Source: Xiphophorus maculatus
Lineage: Eukaryota > Chordata > Actinopteri > Cyprinodontiformes > Poeciliidae
Direction: 5' to 3'
DNA: 64,000 nt
Assembly (NCBI RefSeq): GCF_002775205.1
Contig: NC_036447.1
Span: 6,684,501-6,748,500 of the forward strand
Shown: positions 20,935 through 32,589 of the stretch, piece after piece
Layout of the letters: each line of letters begins with the position of its first letter
Position numbering within the stretch: position 1 is the stretch's first letter
Position numbers and translations under genes: made by a program
Notes under the pieces: generated by a model
Seen by the model: only the letters and a program-made list of their open reading frames with translations
Told to the model about the DNA's origin: nothing
Databases searched by the model: none

Positions 20935-21790
20935 AAAACTGCAAAAACACAAAATCTTACCAAGTATTTTTAGTCTATTCTAGTGCAAATATCTTAGTAG
21001 AAATACGACAAAAATAACTTATAATTAACCTTCCAGCAAGAAATGGGAAACACAGGAAAATGTCTTGTTTGAAGTGAATGAATCTGGCAGTGGAGCAAAT
21101 ATTTTTTCATCAGTTTGAAGGAATGTTTCACTTAAAGTCCTGCCGTACTTAAAAGTTACTTCTCTTCTCTTCTCTTATTTCAAGTGTACTAATGTATTTG
21201 CACTAAAACGTAGATAGAAAATACTTGGCAAGATGTTGTGAAAAAAATACATAAAACCCAAAGCAGCAAAAGTACACTGCAAAAACACAAAATCTTATCA
21301 AGTATTTTTGGTTTAATTTGTTGAGCAAGTATATTACATTTAAAATAATACCAAATTAACTTACAAGAAGCTTTTTAGCAAAAATATATGGGCTTGTTTG
21401 AAGTATATAATTCAGTAATATTGATGAAAAAGTTCTAGTTTTTCATTTAAAAAAAACACTAGTTATAATTTACCGTATTTTCCGCACTATAAGGCGCACC
21501 ACATGATAAGGCGCACTCTTGGCTTTTGAGAAAATTGAAGGTTTTTAGGTGCGCCTTATAGTGTGGAAAATACGGTAACTTATAATATGGGGAAAATGTA
21601 TTCTTATAAGTTAATAATCTGCCAATGTACCTAGAACTTTTTCATCAAAATTAAGGAATTATTGGCTTAAAACAAGCTCCTATATCTTGCTGAAATGTTA
21701 CTTGTAGGGCAGTTTTGTCTTATTTTAAGTGGACTAAGATATTTGCACTAGAGACTAAACCATAAATACAGATGTCACCAGAGATCAACC
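20935..21790. repeat. Two CTGCAAAAACACAAAATC-family MITEs
   Basis: One copy is about 20935-21245, the other about 21273-21780. The second begins ACACTGCAAAAACACAAAAT, is interrupted near its centre by the TA-flanked element 21473-21575, and loses its right tip near 21780. Confidence 0.75.
21473..21575. mobile_element. Short TA-flanked element, CCGTATTTTCCGCAC family
   Basis: A 103-bp near-perfect hairpin. The left end CCGTATTTTCCGCACTATAA and the reversed right end CCGTATTTTCCACACTATAA differ at one base in 20. TA lies on each side (21471-21472, 21576-21577). This is a Tc1/mariner-type MITE related to 2546-3156. Confidence 0.85.
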
Positions 21791-22049
21791 TGCCATTCCC
21801 ACCAAACAAAATTGATGTAAATTAATTTTGCTACATTTGTGTAGCTACAATGTTTGAAGCACAGTTGACTTTTTGATTTTGTAAATGTTTGGGTAGGGAT
21901 GCTTAACCTTTGGAAACATTTATTAATGTCTTTAAAGTGTTTGCAAAACAAACATATTAAGGCAGTAATAAAAAAAAATTACGAGAATAAAGCCGAAATA
22001 ATTTGAGAATAAAGTTGTAGTGTTACGAGAATTAAGTCATATTATGACT

Positions 22050-22097
22050 TTATTCTCATTTTATAGCACAATCAATTAATTATGTTACCTTCAGTTG

Positions 22098-22140
<43 letters not shown>

Positions 22141-22605
22141 AGGTTTGAGTGTGAGGAGCAGAGGGAGCATGCTGTGTAATGCTTTTTTTGATATGTATAT
22201 CAAATATGACTTAAAAGGAAATGAACTTTGTAATTCAATGCCTTGAATTTGGGCCTCTATCATTTTAAAAACACCTGCTTTTTCTGAAACTCCGTCTTCA
22301 GGAAGTCATCACAACATGGCTCCTCTATTAACCCTTTCACAACTTTTTGGTTTTTTTACCGTTTCACTGAGAAGCTCAGCAGATGTGCAGTTCTACCAGG
22401 TGTTTGCTAATTGCTCCTGGCTAGTCTGAAGGAGCGGAGTGGGGAAATCACAGAAGCTAAGAAACCTGGAAACTGCAGCTCTGAGGAGGAGCTGCATCTC
22501 AAAGGTGGGGCTAGGTCCACCCAGGCGTTTTTCACAGCTCAATGGTTGCCATGGAGATTAACGGTTTCTCAAACATGCATGAAATAATCAAAGTGAGGTA
22601 TTGTA
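22050..22605 (-). repeat. Dispersed SINE-like repeat, minus orientation
   Basis: Read on the minus strand it aligns by eye with 41394-41931. Shared phrases include TTAATCTCCATGGCAACCAT, AAACGCCTGGGTGGAC, CAATTAGCAAACACCTGGT and TAGAGGAGCCATGTTGT. A CA microsatellite (about 22108-22138) lies at one end. It is non-coding and outside the CTGCAAAAACAC family. Confidence 0.65.
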
Positions 22606-22944
22606 TTTACACTTAGAAACATGAAAGTCTTTATTATTATTATGTTTTGTTGGTGAGATGTCTGTCTGAAATAAATTATCATCAACTTCAGCTATGTTTT
22701 TATGAGGAAATAACTTTATAACGTGATGTAAAACTAAAAAAAGTGGATTTTACACAATATTGTCTCTATGTGTGTGTAAATGAATGAAATAAACAAATTA
22801 ATAAATCAAAATTCTACTGTGTAGCCATACAGACAATAAGAACAGACATTATGACAAATGAATAAATAAATAAAACAAAAAACTCTCCTGCTGCTTCCAA
22901 ACAAAGAGGGAAAGTTGCAGCCAGGTGTTGATAATTAAATGCAC

Positions 22945-22950
22945 TTTATT
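22945..22950 (-). terminator. Polyadenylation signal AATAAA for the candidate exon at 23167-23259
   Basis: Minus-strand AATAAA about 217 nt past the in-frame stop of the candidate terminal exon. The hexamer is canonical and the 3' UTR length would be ordinary. Confidence 0.35.
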
Positions 22951-23166
22951 GATTGGCTGATCATCACCCATTGGTAATTTGCTGTTCTGGAGCGTTCTGG
23001 TGAGTGTTAACACAAAGCCAAGATGGAAGGACATCAGCAGTGACTTCAGAGAGGCAGATCATTCTTATCCTCCATCTAGGGAAGCGGGTTCACCCCAACG
23101 TCAGACCGTGAAAATTTCAGAAAAATTCCTGAACACCAGCGATCGCTGTGTTAGACTCTGTCGGTC

Positions 23167-23259
23167 TCAGTTAGCATACTGGGTGTCAAAGGTCAGCAGC
23201 TCAAATGCCTCACATGTCAGGCCAGGAGGTCGGACTATACTCTTCCTCAGGACCGGCTC
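23167..23259 (-). CDS. Possible terminal coding exon of an unrecognised minus-strand gene
   Basis: On the minus strand a strong splice acceptor (pyrimidine-rich CTCTTTTTCAG) is followed directly by 30 in-frame codons, starting EPVLRKS and ending FELLTFDTQYAN, then TGA, a short 3' region and AATAAA at 22945-22950. The residue composition looks protein-like and the DNA is unique, but I do not recognise the family and found no upstream exons between 23260 and 37000. A stop-free run of 30 codons can occur by chance, so the evidence is the combination of acceptor, stop and poly(A) signal. The plus-strand frame 22979-23263 over the same DNA looks like a shadow. Confidence 0.3.
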   Translation of the reverse strand, partial: EPVLRKSIVRPPGLTCEAFELLTFDTQYAN

Positions 23260-25222
23260 CTGAAAAAGAGAAAAACTTCAAATTTTAAAAATAAACTTTA
23301 AAAATCTATAACAGAGAATGAATTAATGGAATGGCTAAATCTATATTCGAAGTCTATTAGCATTTATTTTTTAATTATTTGTGTTTTTAATTTAGTTTTG
23401 GTATTTGTTTGGTATTGCTGAAATTGTGCAGTAACAATTTATGTCCTTTCTTATTGTTTAACTGTTGAAGTGGTGGATTTTAATTTTGTGTTTGAACAGA
23501 TAAGTTCCAGACTAAACCCAAAAGTTTCATGTTTTTAATTTTCTTCCGTGTGTTAAATGTCCCCTGCATGAAACTGAAAGTGGAACATCTTCTGACTTTC
23601 CTTGAATAATGGCTTTGTTCATGTCACTCCACCATAATAATATAAATAATTATAGAATGAGCAAATTGTCATGTTGAGCAACTTGGCAGTTCTCTGATGA
23701 CGGCTCTTCTTGCTCACTGCAAAGACACAAAATCTTACCAGATATTTTTGGTCTGTAGACTAATTACTTTGCAATAAATTAGCAAATGCACCTGGGTCTA
23801 TTTTCTACACAAATGTCAATATAAAATTGCACATATATACATCTTTAAAGAGCCTCGGTGAAAATGTGTTTATACATTTTTAACTCTGGTTCAAAAAAAC
23901 GGATTGAAAATCGATCAATTCCTGTATTGATCGTTGAAGGGACCGTCAGACAGCTAACCCAAGACACAATCAGATGACTTAATTATCCCGTGAAAATTAC
24001 TCAAAAATAGTCAAAATTGTTTGGATATATTTTTTCTCTCTTTCTGTCTTACTGAAAATTTCTGTTAGAAGGGATGGAAAGAGATGGAAAGCCCATTTTT
24101 AACCTGTTTTGCCTTTGCGGTTTGTAATTTAAGGAAAAAGATATAAAACTTCAGATATGTCACTAACGCGATATTAACATACATGGAGAAACCTTACGAA
24201 AGCCTCATATTATAGCAGAAAGACTTTCAGTATTCAGTTATGCCGCATGAACCAACCAGTAAATATTGCGAGGAAACGCAAAAGAACAAAAATCCTCCAT
24301 GTCCTCCAGGGGGCGCCATAAAAAATAGACCAATTAGTGTATTTGCTAATTTATCGCGAGGGAACACAAAACGTAATGCTAGGGAACGCAATATTTGCGA
24401 ACGCAAAAGGAAAAATGTCTCCCTGTCCACTAGGGGGCTCCGTACCGTAATCCAGGATTTAAAATAAAAACCAAACGGGGCTCGCTTTGTAGTCGTTATC
24501 AAACCGGAAGCCTCGGTTTTGCAAAATGTTTTTTCTCCTCTTGAGCTCTGACTGTTTAATTAACCAGGATGCTACAGTAGGGTCCTCCGGTAGTTTAACT
24601 CCTGCCAGTAGCTGCGAGTAACAACAAAATAAAATAAAAAAGGGTGACTCGGGGTCTGGCTATTCATCCATTCTCTCTGCGCTTTAATTTCCATTGACTG
24701 AGAATGCCTGGAGGGGGAGAGGCTGCAGAGGGGGAGTCTTCACTGAAGGACCACGACACGCCTTCAGACGCGGACAGACCCTTACAGGCCATCTGCCACT
24801 AAACCACTAACTCCCTCCGCTACCCATCCCATATGCGCGACGTTTATTTTCGTGTCTCCCTCCCTCCTTTCGGACCGAAGCGCACGTCTCTATGCGGCCC
24901 TGTCCACCGTCTACACTAAACTGGAAGCATGTTTAAGGACCTGTAACGGTATGGGCCCTCCGGGGCCATATGGTGAGGGGCAAGCAGGAAGATTTTTTTT
25001 TTCCTGGTCCCTTAGGAGAAGACACCACATGGTCACTCGTGGGAACGTAAACACAGCGCGCATCACACGATATTGATCATAAGAGGCGTTGATTGGGGAA
25101 GGGGAGGGTGAGAATGCCAAACTGTGGTCATCAATTGACTTTTTTTTTTTTTTTACCCAATATTGATGCTTTTTTCTTGCGTCCTCCCACAGAATAAAGC
25201 TCTCCCACCATGATGCCATCGG
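23260..25222. other. Intergenic DNA with one GC-rich island (24640-25080)
   Basis: 23260-24500 is AT-rich, with a MITE fragment at 23717-23760 and two CTCF-like GGGGGC strings (near 24306 and 24427). 24640-25080 is GC-richer and unique, a possible conserved element upstream of dld. No frame looks like a real protein. Confidence 0.4.
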
Positions 25223-26031
25223 CAGAGGTGGGTAGAGAACCCACCAAGAATTGTGCTCAAGTAAAAGTAAAAAACAGCCAAGAAATTACTCAAGAGTAAA
25301 AGAATATTGGGTAAAAAAACAAAACAACCCAGGTGTGTGTCTGTAGTGAGTTTTTGATTATTTTGTCATTCAATGGGTAAAAAAATCCAGAAATTTTACT
25401 CAAGTAAAAGTAACAATACTTGATAATATAATTACTGAAGTAAAGGTAAAAAGTACAACATGGTAAAAAAAAATAATAAATTACCCTAAAAGTAAATTCT
25501 TTTTCAAAAACGTAACCCAAGTGAATGTAATTGAGTAAAAAAAGAGTTAAGGAGTAACTTGAGTTTTGAAAAAATTAACTTTTAGGAGTATTTTTACTAC
25601 GCTGTATTTTTTTTTACTTTTGCTTGAGTAATTTTATTATGAAGTATTTCTACTCTTGAGTAATATTTACCAATTTTGGTTAAAGTTTCATGAGTTTTTT
25701 TTATTGAAAGAAACTGATTTGGAAACATTTCTTTTGCCTGATTTTGTTGTCTTTTGTTATTTATATAAATTATTGTCATTTTTGTCCTTAAAATATCAAC
25801 ATTTCCACCTAACTTTACATTTTGGTCCATCTGATGATGTAATGTGTAAATATTAAATGATTGATAATTTGATCAGTTACTCAGTAGACTTCAACGAAAA
25901 CTTATTTGCTCTTACTTGAGTAATTTCTTGGACGGCTACTTTTTACTTTCACTTTAGTAGAAATATGTGGAAGCAGTACTACTCTTACAATACCCTGCCC
26001 ACCTCTGAGTAAATGTAACTACTCAACTCTG
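25223..26031. mobile_element. hAT MITE, ACTCAAGTAAAAGTA family
   Basis: It starts CAGAGGTGGGTAGAG and ends CTACTCAACTCTG, with flanks GCCATCGG (25215-25222) and GCCTCCGG (26032-26039) agreeing at six of eight positions. The interior repeats ACTCAAGTAAAAGTA phrases in both directions and includes an inner CACCTCTG end near 26007, so it may be composite. Confidence 0.65.
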
Positions 26032-26199
26032 GCCTCCGGTGGAGGGAGTACAAACGCTTCTGGGCTGAGAATTGGGATGGAGACGCACCATTTTGCGTCC
26101 GTAAAAACAAAATGTAAAACTCATCACTTGCACAACATAACGGTTCCAAAGGACCAGAACAGAACTGCGTGTTGCTTGGCGTGTTTTATCAGCTGAAAA

Positions 26200-26450
26200 C
26201 GAAATCAACTGCTTCTTTTGTGTCCAGATCAGATTACTGCGGCCAGCTGCTGCGGGAGCAGGGGCCACGGGCCAGACCCGCGTTTCCCCCTGGGCTCTTC
26301 GGGGTTCCGCTGGGGCTCCACGCGCCTTCCCACGACTCCTCACAGCCGCCCAGTGCGGCCCGCCGCCTCATTTGCATACGTTGCTGCTACTGGAGACATG
26401 ACGTGCATTAGATTTCTGTAAAGAGTGCCCCTGTAATTACGTTGGTGGGC
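26200..26450. promoter_or_regulatory. Unique island with E-box, RBPJ site and POU octamer, candidate dld enhancer
   Basis: Within 134 bp it carries CAGCTG (26244-26249), TTCCCACG (26327-26334, the reverse of the RBPJ/Su(H) consensus CGTGGGAA) and ATTTGCAT (26370-26377, perfect octamer). Proneural bHLH, Notch effector and POU inputs are the classes known to control vertebrate Delta1/deltaD genes. It lies about 8 kb upstream of the inferred dld promoter and 11 kb from rhou. It is GC-rich and unique. Function is inferred. Confidence 0.45.
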
Positions 26451-26459
26451 CAGAGACGC

Positions 26460-29390
26460 CCTTTGCAGTGATGTGTGTGTGTATGGGGGTGGGTTGTGTG
26501 TACACGGACACGCGTGCGCAGAGGCACACTGGGGTCCGCAGGGAGTGGCAAACAGTGAGCTGTGAGTCGCGTGCCAGTGTTTATGAAAACACATCTGCCG
26601 CGCGAGGGGGTGACGCACCGGAGCGCGCGGCCCCAGAGCACGTGGGTCCCTAGGAAGAAAAATCGATAATTCAACAACTGATAATGTGCACAACAAGTTT
26701 ACCCACAGCAAATATTCCTGTTAGCCCAACGATACGCCAACTGGTATGGTAAAAAGACAGAGGGTCAAATAAACACAGCTCATATAGTCTGATTAAAATA
26801 ATAAAGCTAAATCATTTCCATTCATATAGTGAACTACGAGTTTCAAAGAAAACTGACAACACAGAAAACAAAGAGGCATTAAAAATGTTTCCTTCTATGC
26901 ATGAGTTTATGTACAAAAAATAAAAACAGGATACCATAATTATCCAAGGAGTTATGTTTTCATATTCACGCTTTTATTAGAAGGAACCAGTAAAGCGTCA
27001 TAAACTTACTAGTGTGCTTTCAGATTGTTAATTAGGCAAATAAATAAGTGAATAAACACAAGTGAAAGAAAACTATACTTAGATATCCCCTTTGTCATAA
27101 ATACTGTTTTAACCTAACAGGAAGTAATCTGGCTAACGGCTCGATGCTAATGGTTCAAGGCTAACGGCTACGCGTCAAATAAACACAACTCAGTATGATT
27201 AAAATAGCAATGCTAAACATATAATCATTTGCATTTATTAAGTATTAATCCCTTTTGTCATAAATTATGTTTTAACCCGACCGATGTATTATCTGGAAAG
27301 CGATCTGGCTAACGGTTTAAGGCTAACGGCTAAGTTAGCTCTAACGCTAAATCACGATGATCATGCTAGCAGAAAAAACTGACATTTTAAAGGGTACAGG
27401 CATAAAACGGCAGTCAAACACCAGCATCAGAAGCTATAAGTAACACCAATACATTCATATCACACGAGCATCAATACTACTCACATTGTCAAATAATTAA
27501 CATTATTCGTTTAATTATTAGCATACCAAGTGATCAATTTCCTACCCTCATGATAGAAAGTATTTTCATGGATCAAGGAGTTTTTTGTCATTTCAGCTCA
27601 TGCTAAAATCATGATGTGGAGCAAAATTAGTTACTCTGGTCGCAGTGTAAGCCTTTTATTTTTACAGGAAGCTTATTTTAGCTAGTCCTAGTGGAAGACA
27701 TAAGGACTCTGAGTAACCACTGTTGGACAGTTTTGTCCCCCCTCATGCATGAAGCTGTTACAAACTAAAGAGCTCCTTCTGTGACAGACTATACATCCTT
27801 GGTACACAAAGGACTTTATAACCATCAGTGCTCCCAAAGGAGTCAATAAATGTTTACATTCCTGCTGTTATTTGCGGTTTTTCTCATTTCAGATAACATC
27901 CCTACTGTTATTTGCACATCTGAATTGTTTGCACAGTTTTCACTTCTTGTAAATAGTCTGTTGGTGTTTTTTATGTACGTATTTATACATGCACATGTAC
28001 ATTTTTCTTTCTCTAATTACCGCGCTCAGCTGCATATTTCTAAGTATTCTATTTTTAATAACTGCACAGCGCTATTTTTTCTGTGCAGTCTTGTGTTTTA
28101 TTTTTGTTTACATTTATATAAATATGCATGCTCCCACTGACCTTAACTTGAATCTTTCACAGCTGCATGTCACCTCCGTGATACGGTAAAGGGTATTTCT
28201 GTTTCTATATTACTATATTTCTATATTATTACATTATTTTGACTTGCCAGAAATCCAATACAAACTTAGTTGGGCATTTTTTAAGAATTTTTTTTGCTTT
28301 TTGTCACATTACAGCCACACGGCTTGCGGTTTTGTTTTTTTGCTGTTTTATTTTCTCTTTTTGGAAATTTATATAATAGACCAACACTAAGTATCTTACA
28401 CTCAGCTTAGAAATCTCAGCTGAGTTTTCTGTGTTAATGCTGGCATCATTAAGGTCACAATGTCACACCATTAAAGAGCTTTGCTTGTTGCAGAGTACTT
28501 GCTTGTTGATAACTTCTCATCCCTGGTGCATCTTACGGTTGGCTCATATGAAACTCGTGTATAGATTCATTTAACACAATGTGATTTATTTCAAGAGTTT
28601 ATTCCTGTGGAGATTCTGTGTTTTTCAACTTTTTCAAGATGCTGTGACTCTCCAAATCATTACTGACTAAATCCTAAGCTTCTCAACTCATCCTCCGGAC
28701 TCTGAGACTTTGCTTTCCAAATAACATGCAAAATGTGCTCAAAAACGACCAGCTGCAGAAAGAACAACGCAGTCAGAGCAGCATCTAGCCAAAACTGTAC
28801 AAAATGTAGAAACATTTGTCTGAAAATATGTTTCACCCAAAACATCTCAAATGGCATAGAAATAGCTTCACCTGCTACAAATTTACTACAGGAACGCTAT
28901 GTTATTACATTTCAGTCAATAAAATGTTTATTTTCTCATTCACAGAAGGAACTGAATTATTTGTTTACTTGCATCTTTTAATATGTTTCTATTACAGCAT
29001 AAAAGGCTTAAGTGGTTAAATCATGATTCATGATTATTTTCCTATTCTCTAATATTGCTAGATTAACAGATATTATGTAGAGGTGGAAAGGAGAGGGAGA
29101 GAAAGACAGTAAATAAATGGATAAATAAACAAGTAAATAAAAGTATATATCAGAACAAAGAATAAATAATTAAATAAATAAAGGATAACAAAAAAATATG
29201 TTATTATTAGATTGAATGAATAGAAATCAACATGTGAAAAACATCACCCTGTGACCTTTTGAAATTATATACTCAAATAAATAAGCTCTTTGATTGGATT
29301 CTAATTTATTTAGATCCCTATGTACCTTAAACACTTTATTTATTTTTTTCATTGTTGCTTAATCATTAAAAGACAACAGTAAATGGAAGA
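26460..29390. other. Intergenic DNA, including an imperfect local duplication
   Basis: 26460-26660 continues the GC-rich island. Two blocks around 26764-26830 and 27175-27240 share GTCAAATAAACACA, a GATTAAAATA phrase and GCTAAA. Blocks near 27085-27140 and 27245-27330 share TTTGTCATAAAT, GTTTTAACC and ATCTGGCTAACGG, so this stretch is partly duplicated. 28755-29020 carries a fragment related to the repeat at 51325-51925. I see no gene. Confidence 0.45.
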
Positions 29391-29399
29391 AGTCCCTCT

Positions 29400-29700
29400 T
29401 CTCCTCTCGTCCCCTGTCCCTATCTCTCCCTCTGTATCTCTCCAGCCTTGAGCATCTGCCCAGAAATGAACAGATGCAGACACCTGCGTTGTGGGCCCAC
29501 ATATGCACACACATCACCCCCTCCCCAAACCTCCTTTTAACTTTCTATGGGACCCAGAGTGGATCACAATGGGGAGCGATCAACGATCCAGTAACCAAAT
29601 ACTGCCTATCCCCTCAGGACACTCGCTCTGTTAGAGGCTTTGTCACCAGTTATGTCAATGCAGCCACACCAAACAATCTGCTGTATGACTGCTCATTTGA
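29400..29700. promoter_or_regulatory. Unique block with SOX-like and E-box motifs
   Basis: It includes CAGATG and CACCTG close together near 29471-29486 and CACAATGG (29565-29572, the reverse of SOX-like CCATTGTG). A 77-codon frame runs through 29474-29707, but it starts in low-complexity sequence and matches nothing I know, so I treat the block as candidate non-coding regulatory DNA. Confidence 0.25.
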
Positions 29701-29960
29701 GATATAACATAATTCAGAGGGCCAGAGGAGGAGGAGGCAGGGGGCCGAGGTGCAAAAAGGGCACTTCAGGACTCCAGTTTGAAGTGGTGGGATTTTTCCA
29801 GACCAGTGAGCTCAGGTTTTTTTTCCATTGGGTTGGATTTAGAGTCAGACCAGATGTCCAGATTATACAAGCAATTAATCAACTTACTATTAATTGTCGA
29901 TTAATGGTTTATTATTAAAACAAAATTTCAAATCGATTACCAATTAACTACTGCTTAGAC

Positions 29961-30515
29961 CACATGTGCCAAACTCAAGGCCCCGGGGCCAAATCTGGCC
30001 CGCCGTAGCTTTTTATGTGGCCCTCCAGACTCCAAATTCCATCAATAAGTCCCTCAAATTTTTCCACAAATACGCAAAATTCACACGAAATCAAAAAATC
30101 CCCACATTTTTTCTGATTTTACTAACATTTCTTCTCAAAATTGGCCAAAAACATTTAGTTTAACCTTACTTGATGTCAAGTTATATCTGTGACTGATACA
30201 GCAATTAATAAAAAGTCAGATTTAGCATCATATATTAGCGCAAATATCGTAAAAATTCCTGACAAATATTTCTATATTCATATTTCTATATTCACCACAA
30301 AATCTATAAAAACACAAAAACAAAGTCCTGGTTGGACTGATCAGTGTGAATAGTTGTTCAATATAATTTCACTTTAAGAAACATTTATTGAATGCTGAAA
30401 CATTTATAAATATTTTAACAATTTAATTTTATCAATATATTCTGGAACAACCGGCCCTTTAAGAACATTAAGATTTTCGATACGGCCCAAAATGAAAAAG
30501 AGTTCGACACCTCTG
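29961..30515. mobile_element. hAT MITE with perfect 8-bp duplication
   Basis: The ends CACATGTGCCAAACTC and GAGTTCGACACCTCTG are imperfect inverted repeats. GCTTAGAC flanks both sides exactly (29953-29960, 30516-30523). The inner phrase GGCCAAATCTGGCCCGCC is typical of fish hAT MITEs. It is 555 bp and non-coding. Confidence 0.85.
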
Positions 30516-30553
30516 GCTTAGACCTTCTTTCGATGTTGTGGTTTGGCCGCCAT

Positions 30554-30567
30554 CCAGCAGAGGGCGC
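30554..30567 (+). promoter_or_regulatory. CTCF-like motif
   Basis: CCAGCAGAGGGCGC matches the vertebrate CTCF core (CCASYAGRKGGCRS) at every position. It sits between dld and rhou, 35 bp upstream of the ATG of the candidate first exon. Occupancy is unknown. Confidence 0.4.
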
Positions 30568-30601
30568 CGCTGGTCATCCTGAAGCGGAGTCAGAAACAAA
30601 C

Positions 30602-30622
30602 ATGGCGGCAGTGCCAAAACAG
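30602..30622 (+). other. Possible first coding exon (MAAVPKQ then splice donor)
   Basis: AACATGGCGGC, a YY1-type motif often found at the start codons of housekeeping genes, opens a seven-codon frame (MAAVPKQ) that runs straight into the strong donor CAGGTAAGAG. The surrounding 30540-30840 is unique with several CpGs. I found no matching second exon downstream, so it may be a promoter remnant, a non-coding RNA start or chance. Confidence 0.25.
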
Positions 30623-31162
30623 GTAAGAGAGCAACCTAACAGTTGCAAACTGCACTATCCGGTTCTAGATTGAAATATGAACACTCGACAAGCTTCTTAA
30701 CGTTTCGCCGTAGCGCTCATTCAGCCGTGTTGTATGACGGAGTTGCGTTAAGGGCGACGAAGACAGAGAAAAATTGTAACATGATGGGGCAAAAATATGG
30801 CGCCATTAAGCACGGTTGGTTTTGATAGCGGTCGTAAGTTAAAGCACATCATGGCGAAATTTTTAAACATTCCTTGTGTATGAATGCGCCCCTGGGGAAT
30901 TAAGCATTTCACATATTTTATTTTTTTCATCATTTATTTTTCTCTTTAGCAAACTAAGAGGTTTATAAAACAAAACACAATTTTCTGTTTATGTAGTCAG
31001 TATCAAATGCAGCTGACACAAAATAATGGTAACATATAATGTTTGTTTTTTAATTCAGCATGAGAAATTTACCCATGAAAAAACCCTCTTGGTACTTAGA
31101 GTAAACTCAGGTTTTTAAGAAAAATAATTGTTAGATGATCGAAATGATCAATCAACTTTAGT

Positions 31163-31681
31163 CAGAGGTGGGTAGGGTACACAAAAATTGTGCTCAAGTA
31201 AGAGTAAGACTACTTCAACATATTTTTACTCAAATAAAAGTAAAAAGTAGCCGTCCAAATTATTCAAGTAAGAGTAAAAAAGTATTTGGTAAAAAAATTA
31301 CTCAAGTACATTATAATATTTAAAAATCACCTAATCAGACAGACCAAAATATGAAGCTAAGTGAAAATGTTGGTATTTTAAGGACTAAAATGACAATAAT
31401 TGATATAAGTAGCAAAAAATAACAAAATCAGGCAAATCAGTTTCTTTCTAAATAAAACTTATGAAACTTTAACATGAACTGCTGGTGTGTCTGGTGAATT
31501 TTTGGTTAAAACACATTTGTTTTTCATTCAGTGGGTAGAAAATCCAGAAATTTTACTCAAGTAAAAGTAGAAATACTTCATAAAGTAAAAGTGAAGCATA
31601 GTAAAAATACTCCTAAAAGTAGATATTTTTCAAAAAAGTTACTGTAATTGAGTAAATGTAAGTAGTTACTACCCGACTCTG
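31163..31681. mobile_element. hAT MITE, ACTCAAGTAAAAGTA family
   Basis: It starts CAGAGGTGGGTAGGGTAC and ends TTACTACCCGACTCTG. The flanks ACTTTAGT (31155-31162) and ACTTTAGC (31682-31689) agree at seven of eight positions. It is 519 bp and non-coding, and the cleanest single copy of this family here. Confidence 0.85.
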
Positions 31682-31859
31682 ACTTTAGCTTAACTCATTA
31701 GTCAGTAATTGGCATCTCTAGTTCTTGCTTTGGATGTTGCTGCGGCAGCAGGTGTTGGCCGAGGTAGCAGGACGAAAAACAGGCTTGTTGGTGCAAGACT
31801 AGGTTACACATAAAAAGCCTTGTTTTGTTTAAAAAAAAAAAAAAAAAAGCAGGTCCAGC

Positions 31860-32560
31860 AGCCCACCGGTGCAGCAGCGGCGCATAATGGTGCTATAATA
31901 CCCCCGTGCCCCTATCTCTCAGCTGCTGCTGGACGACAGCGGATCCGCATGCACCTGTTGTGTTCCCCCTCCTGTGTCTGGCATGAGTTAACCTGCTACA
32001 CCTTAGGAATGCTCCCATCTACAGGCCCGCCTCCCCATCCCAGGAGAGAGCTTTGTCACAGTTGGATGAGGAGAGTGTAAGTGGAGGCGCTGGGGCGGGA
32101 GCATGGGAACCGGTGGAAAAGGAGGGGAGCCGAGGCTGCAAAGCCAGTGTCCCTCTCTTGTCCGGAGAGGCCTGTCCTAAATCACTGGCCCCAGGGGGAA
32201 GGCTGTCCATTGTGATGAGATGGCCCCTGCAAGCTGGGCTGCCAGCTGCCGCGGCTGCAGTGTCATGCCCCACCCCATCCTCCCGTAAACACACGCACAC
32301 TTCACCCTTACATCCTCCCCATCTTCAGCGGCATGACAATGCTTTTTGTGGCCTGGCCGCAGGTCGGCGGACAGAATTAAAAAGAATTTGGAGGAGGCTC
32401 TCGAGAAAGGCCACGGCGCGGCAACATGTTTTCTGAGCCCACAATAATGATGACAAACTGAAGGCAGAGTTACAGTGCATGACATTTTAACCCAGAGACG
32501 AAACAGACCAGCAACAAACCGAATCAAGATCCTCATCCGAGCCTCGTTTCACTCAGATGC
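31860..32560. promoter_or_regulatory. Large unique GC-rich island between dld and rhou
   Basis: It contains CAGCTG at 31920-31925 and 32243-32248, CACCTG at 31952-31957, CCATTGTG at 32207-32214 (SOX-like) and ACAATG near 32336. Frames on both strands are open for 90-130 codons because of GC content but overlap one another and look non-coding. It is a candidate enhancer region for dld or rhou. Confidence 0.35.
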
Positions 32561-32589
32561 GTCAAAACGTCTCACATTCTCTACTTGGA

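Noticed and set aside
29474-29707. 77-codon plus-strand frame in a unique block
   Set aside because: Protein-like in part, but it has no homologue I recognise, no splice signals and begins in low-complexity sequence.
32019-32536. Overlapping frames of 90-127 codons on both strands
   Set aside because: Several frames are open at once because of GC content and none has a recognisable motif; treated as non-coding island.
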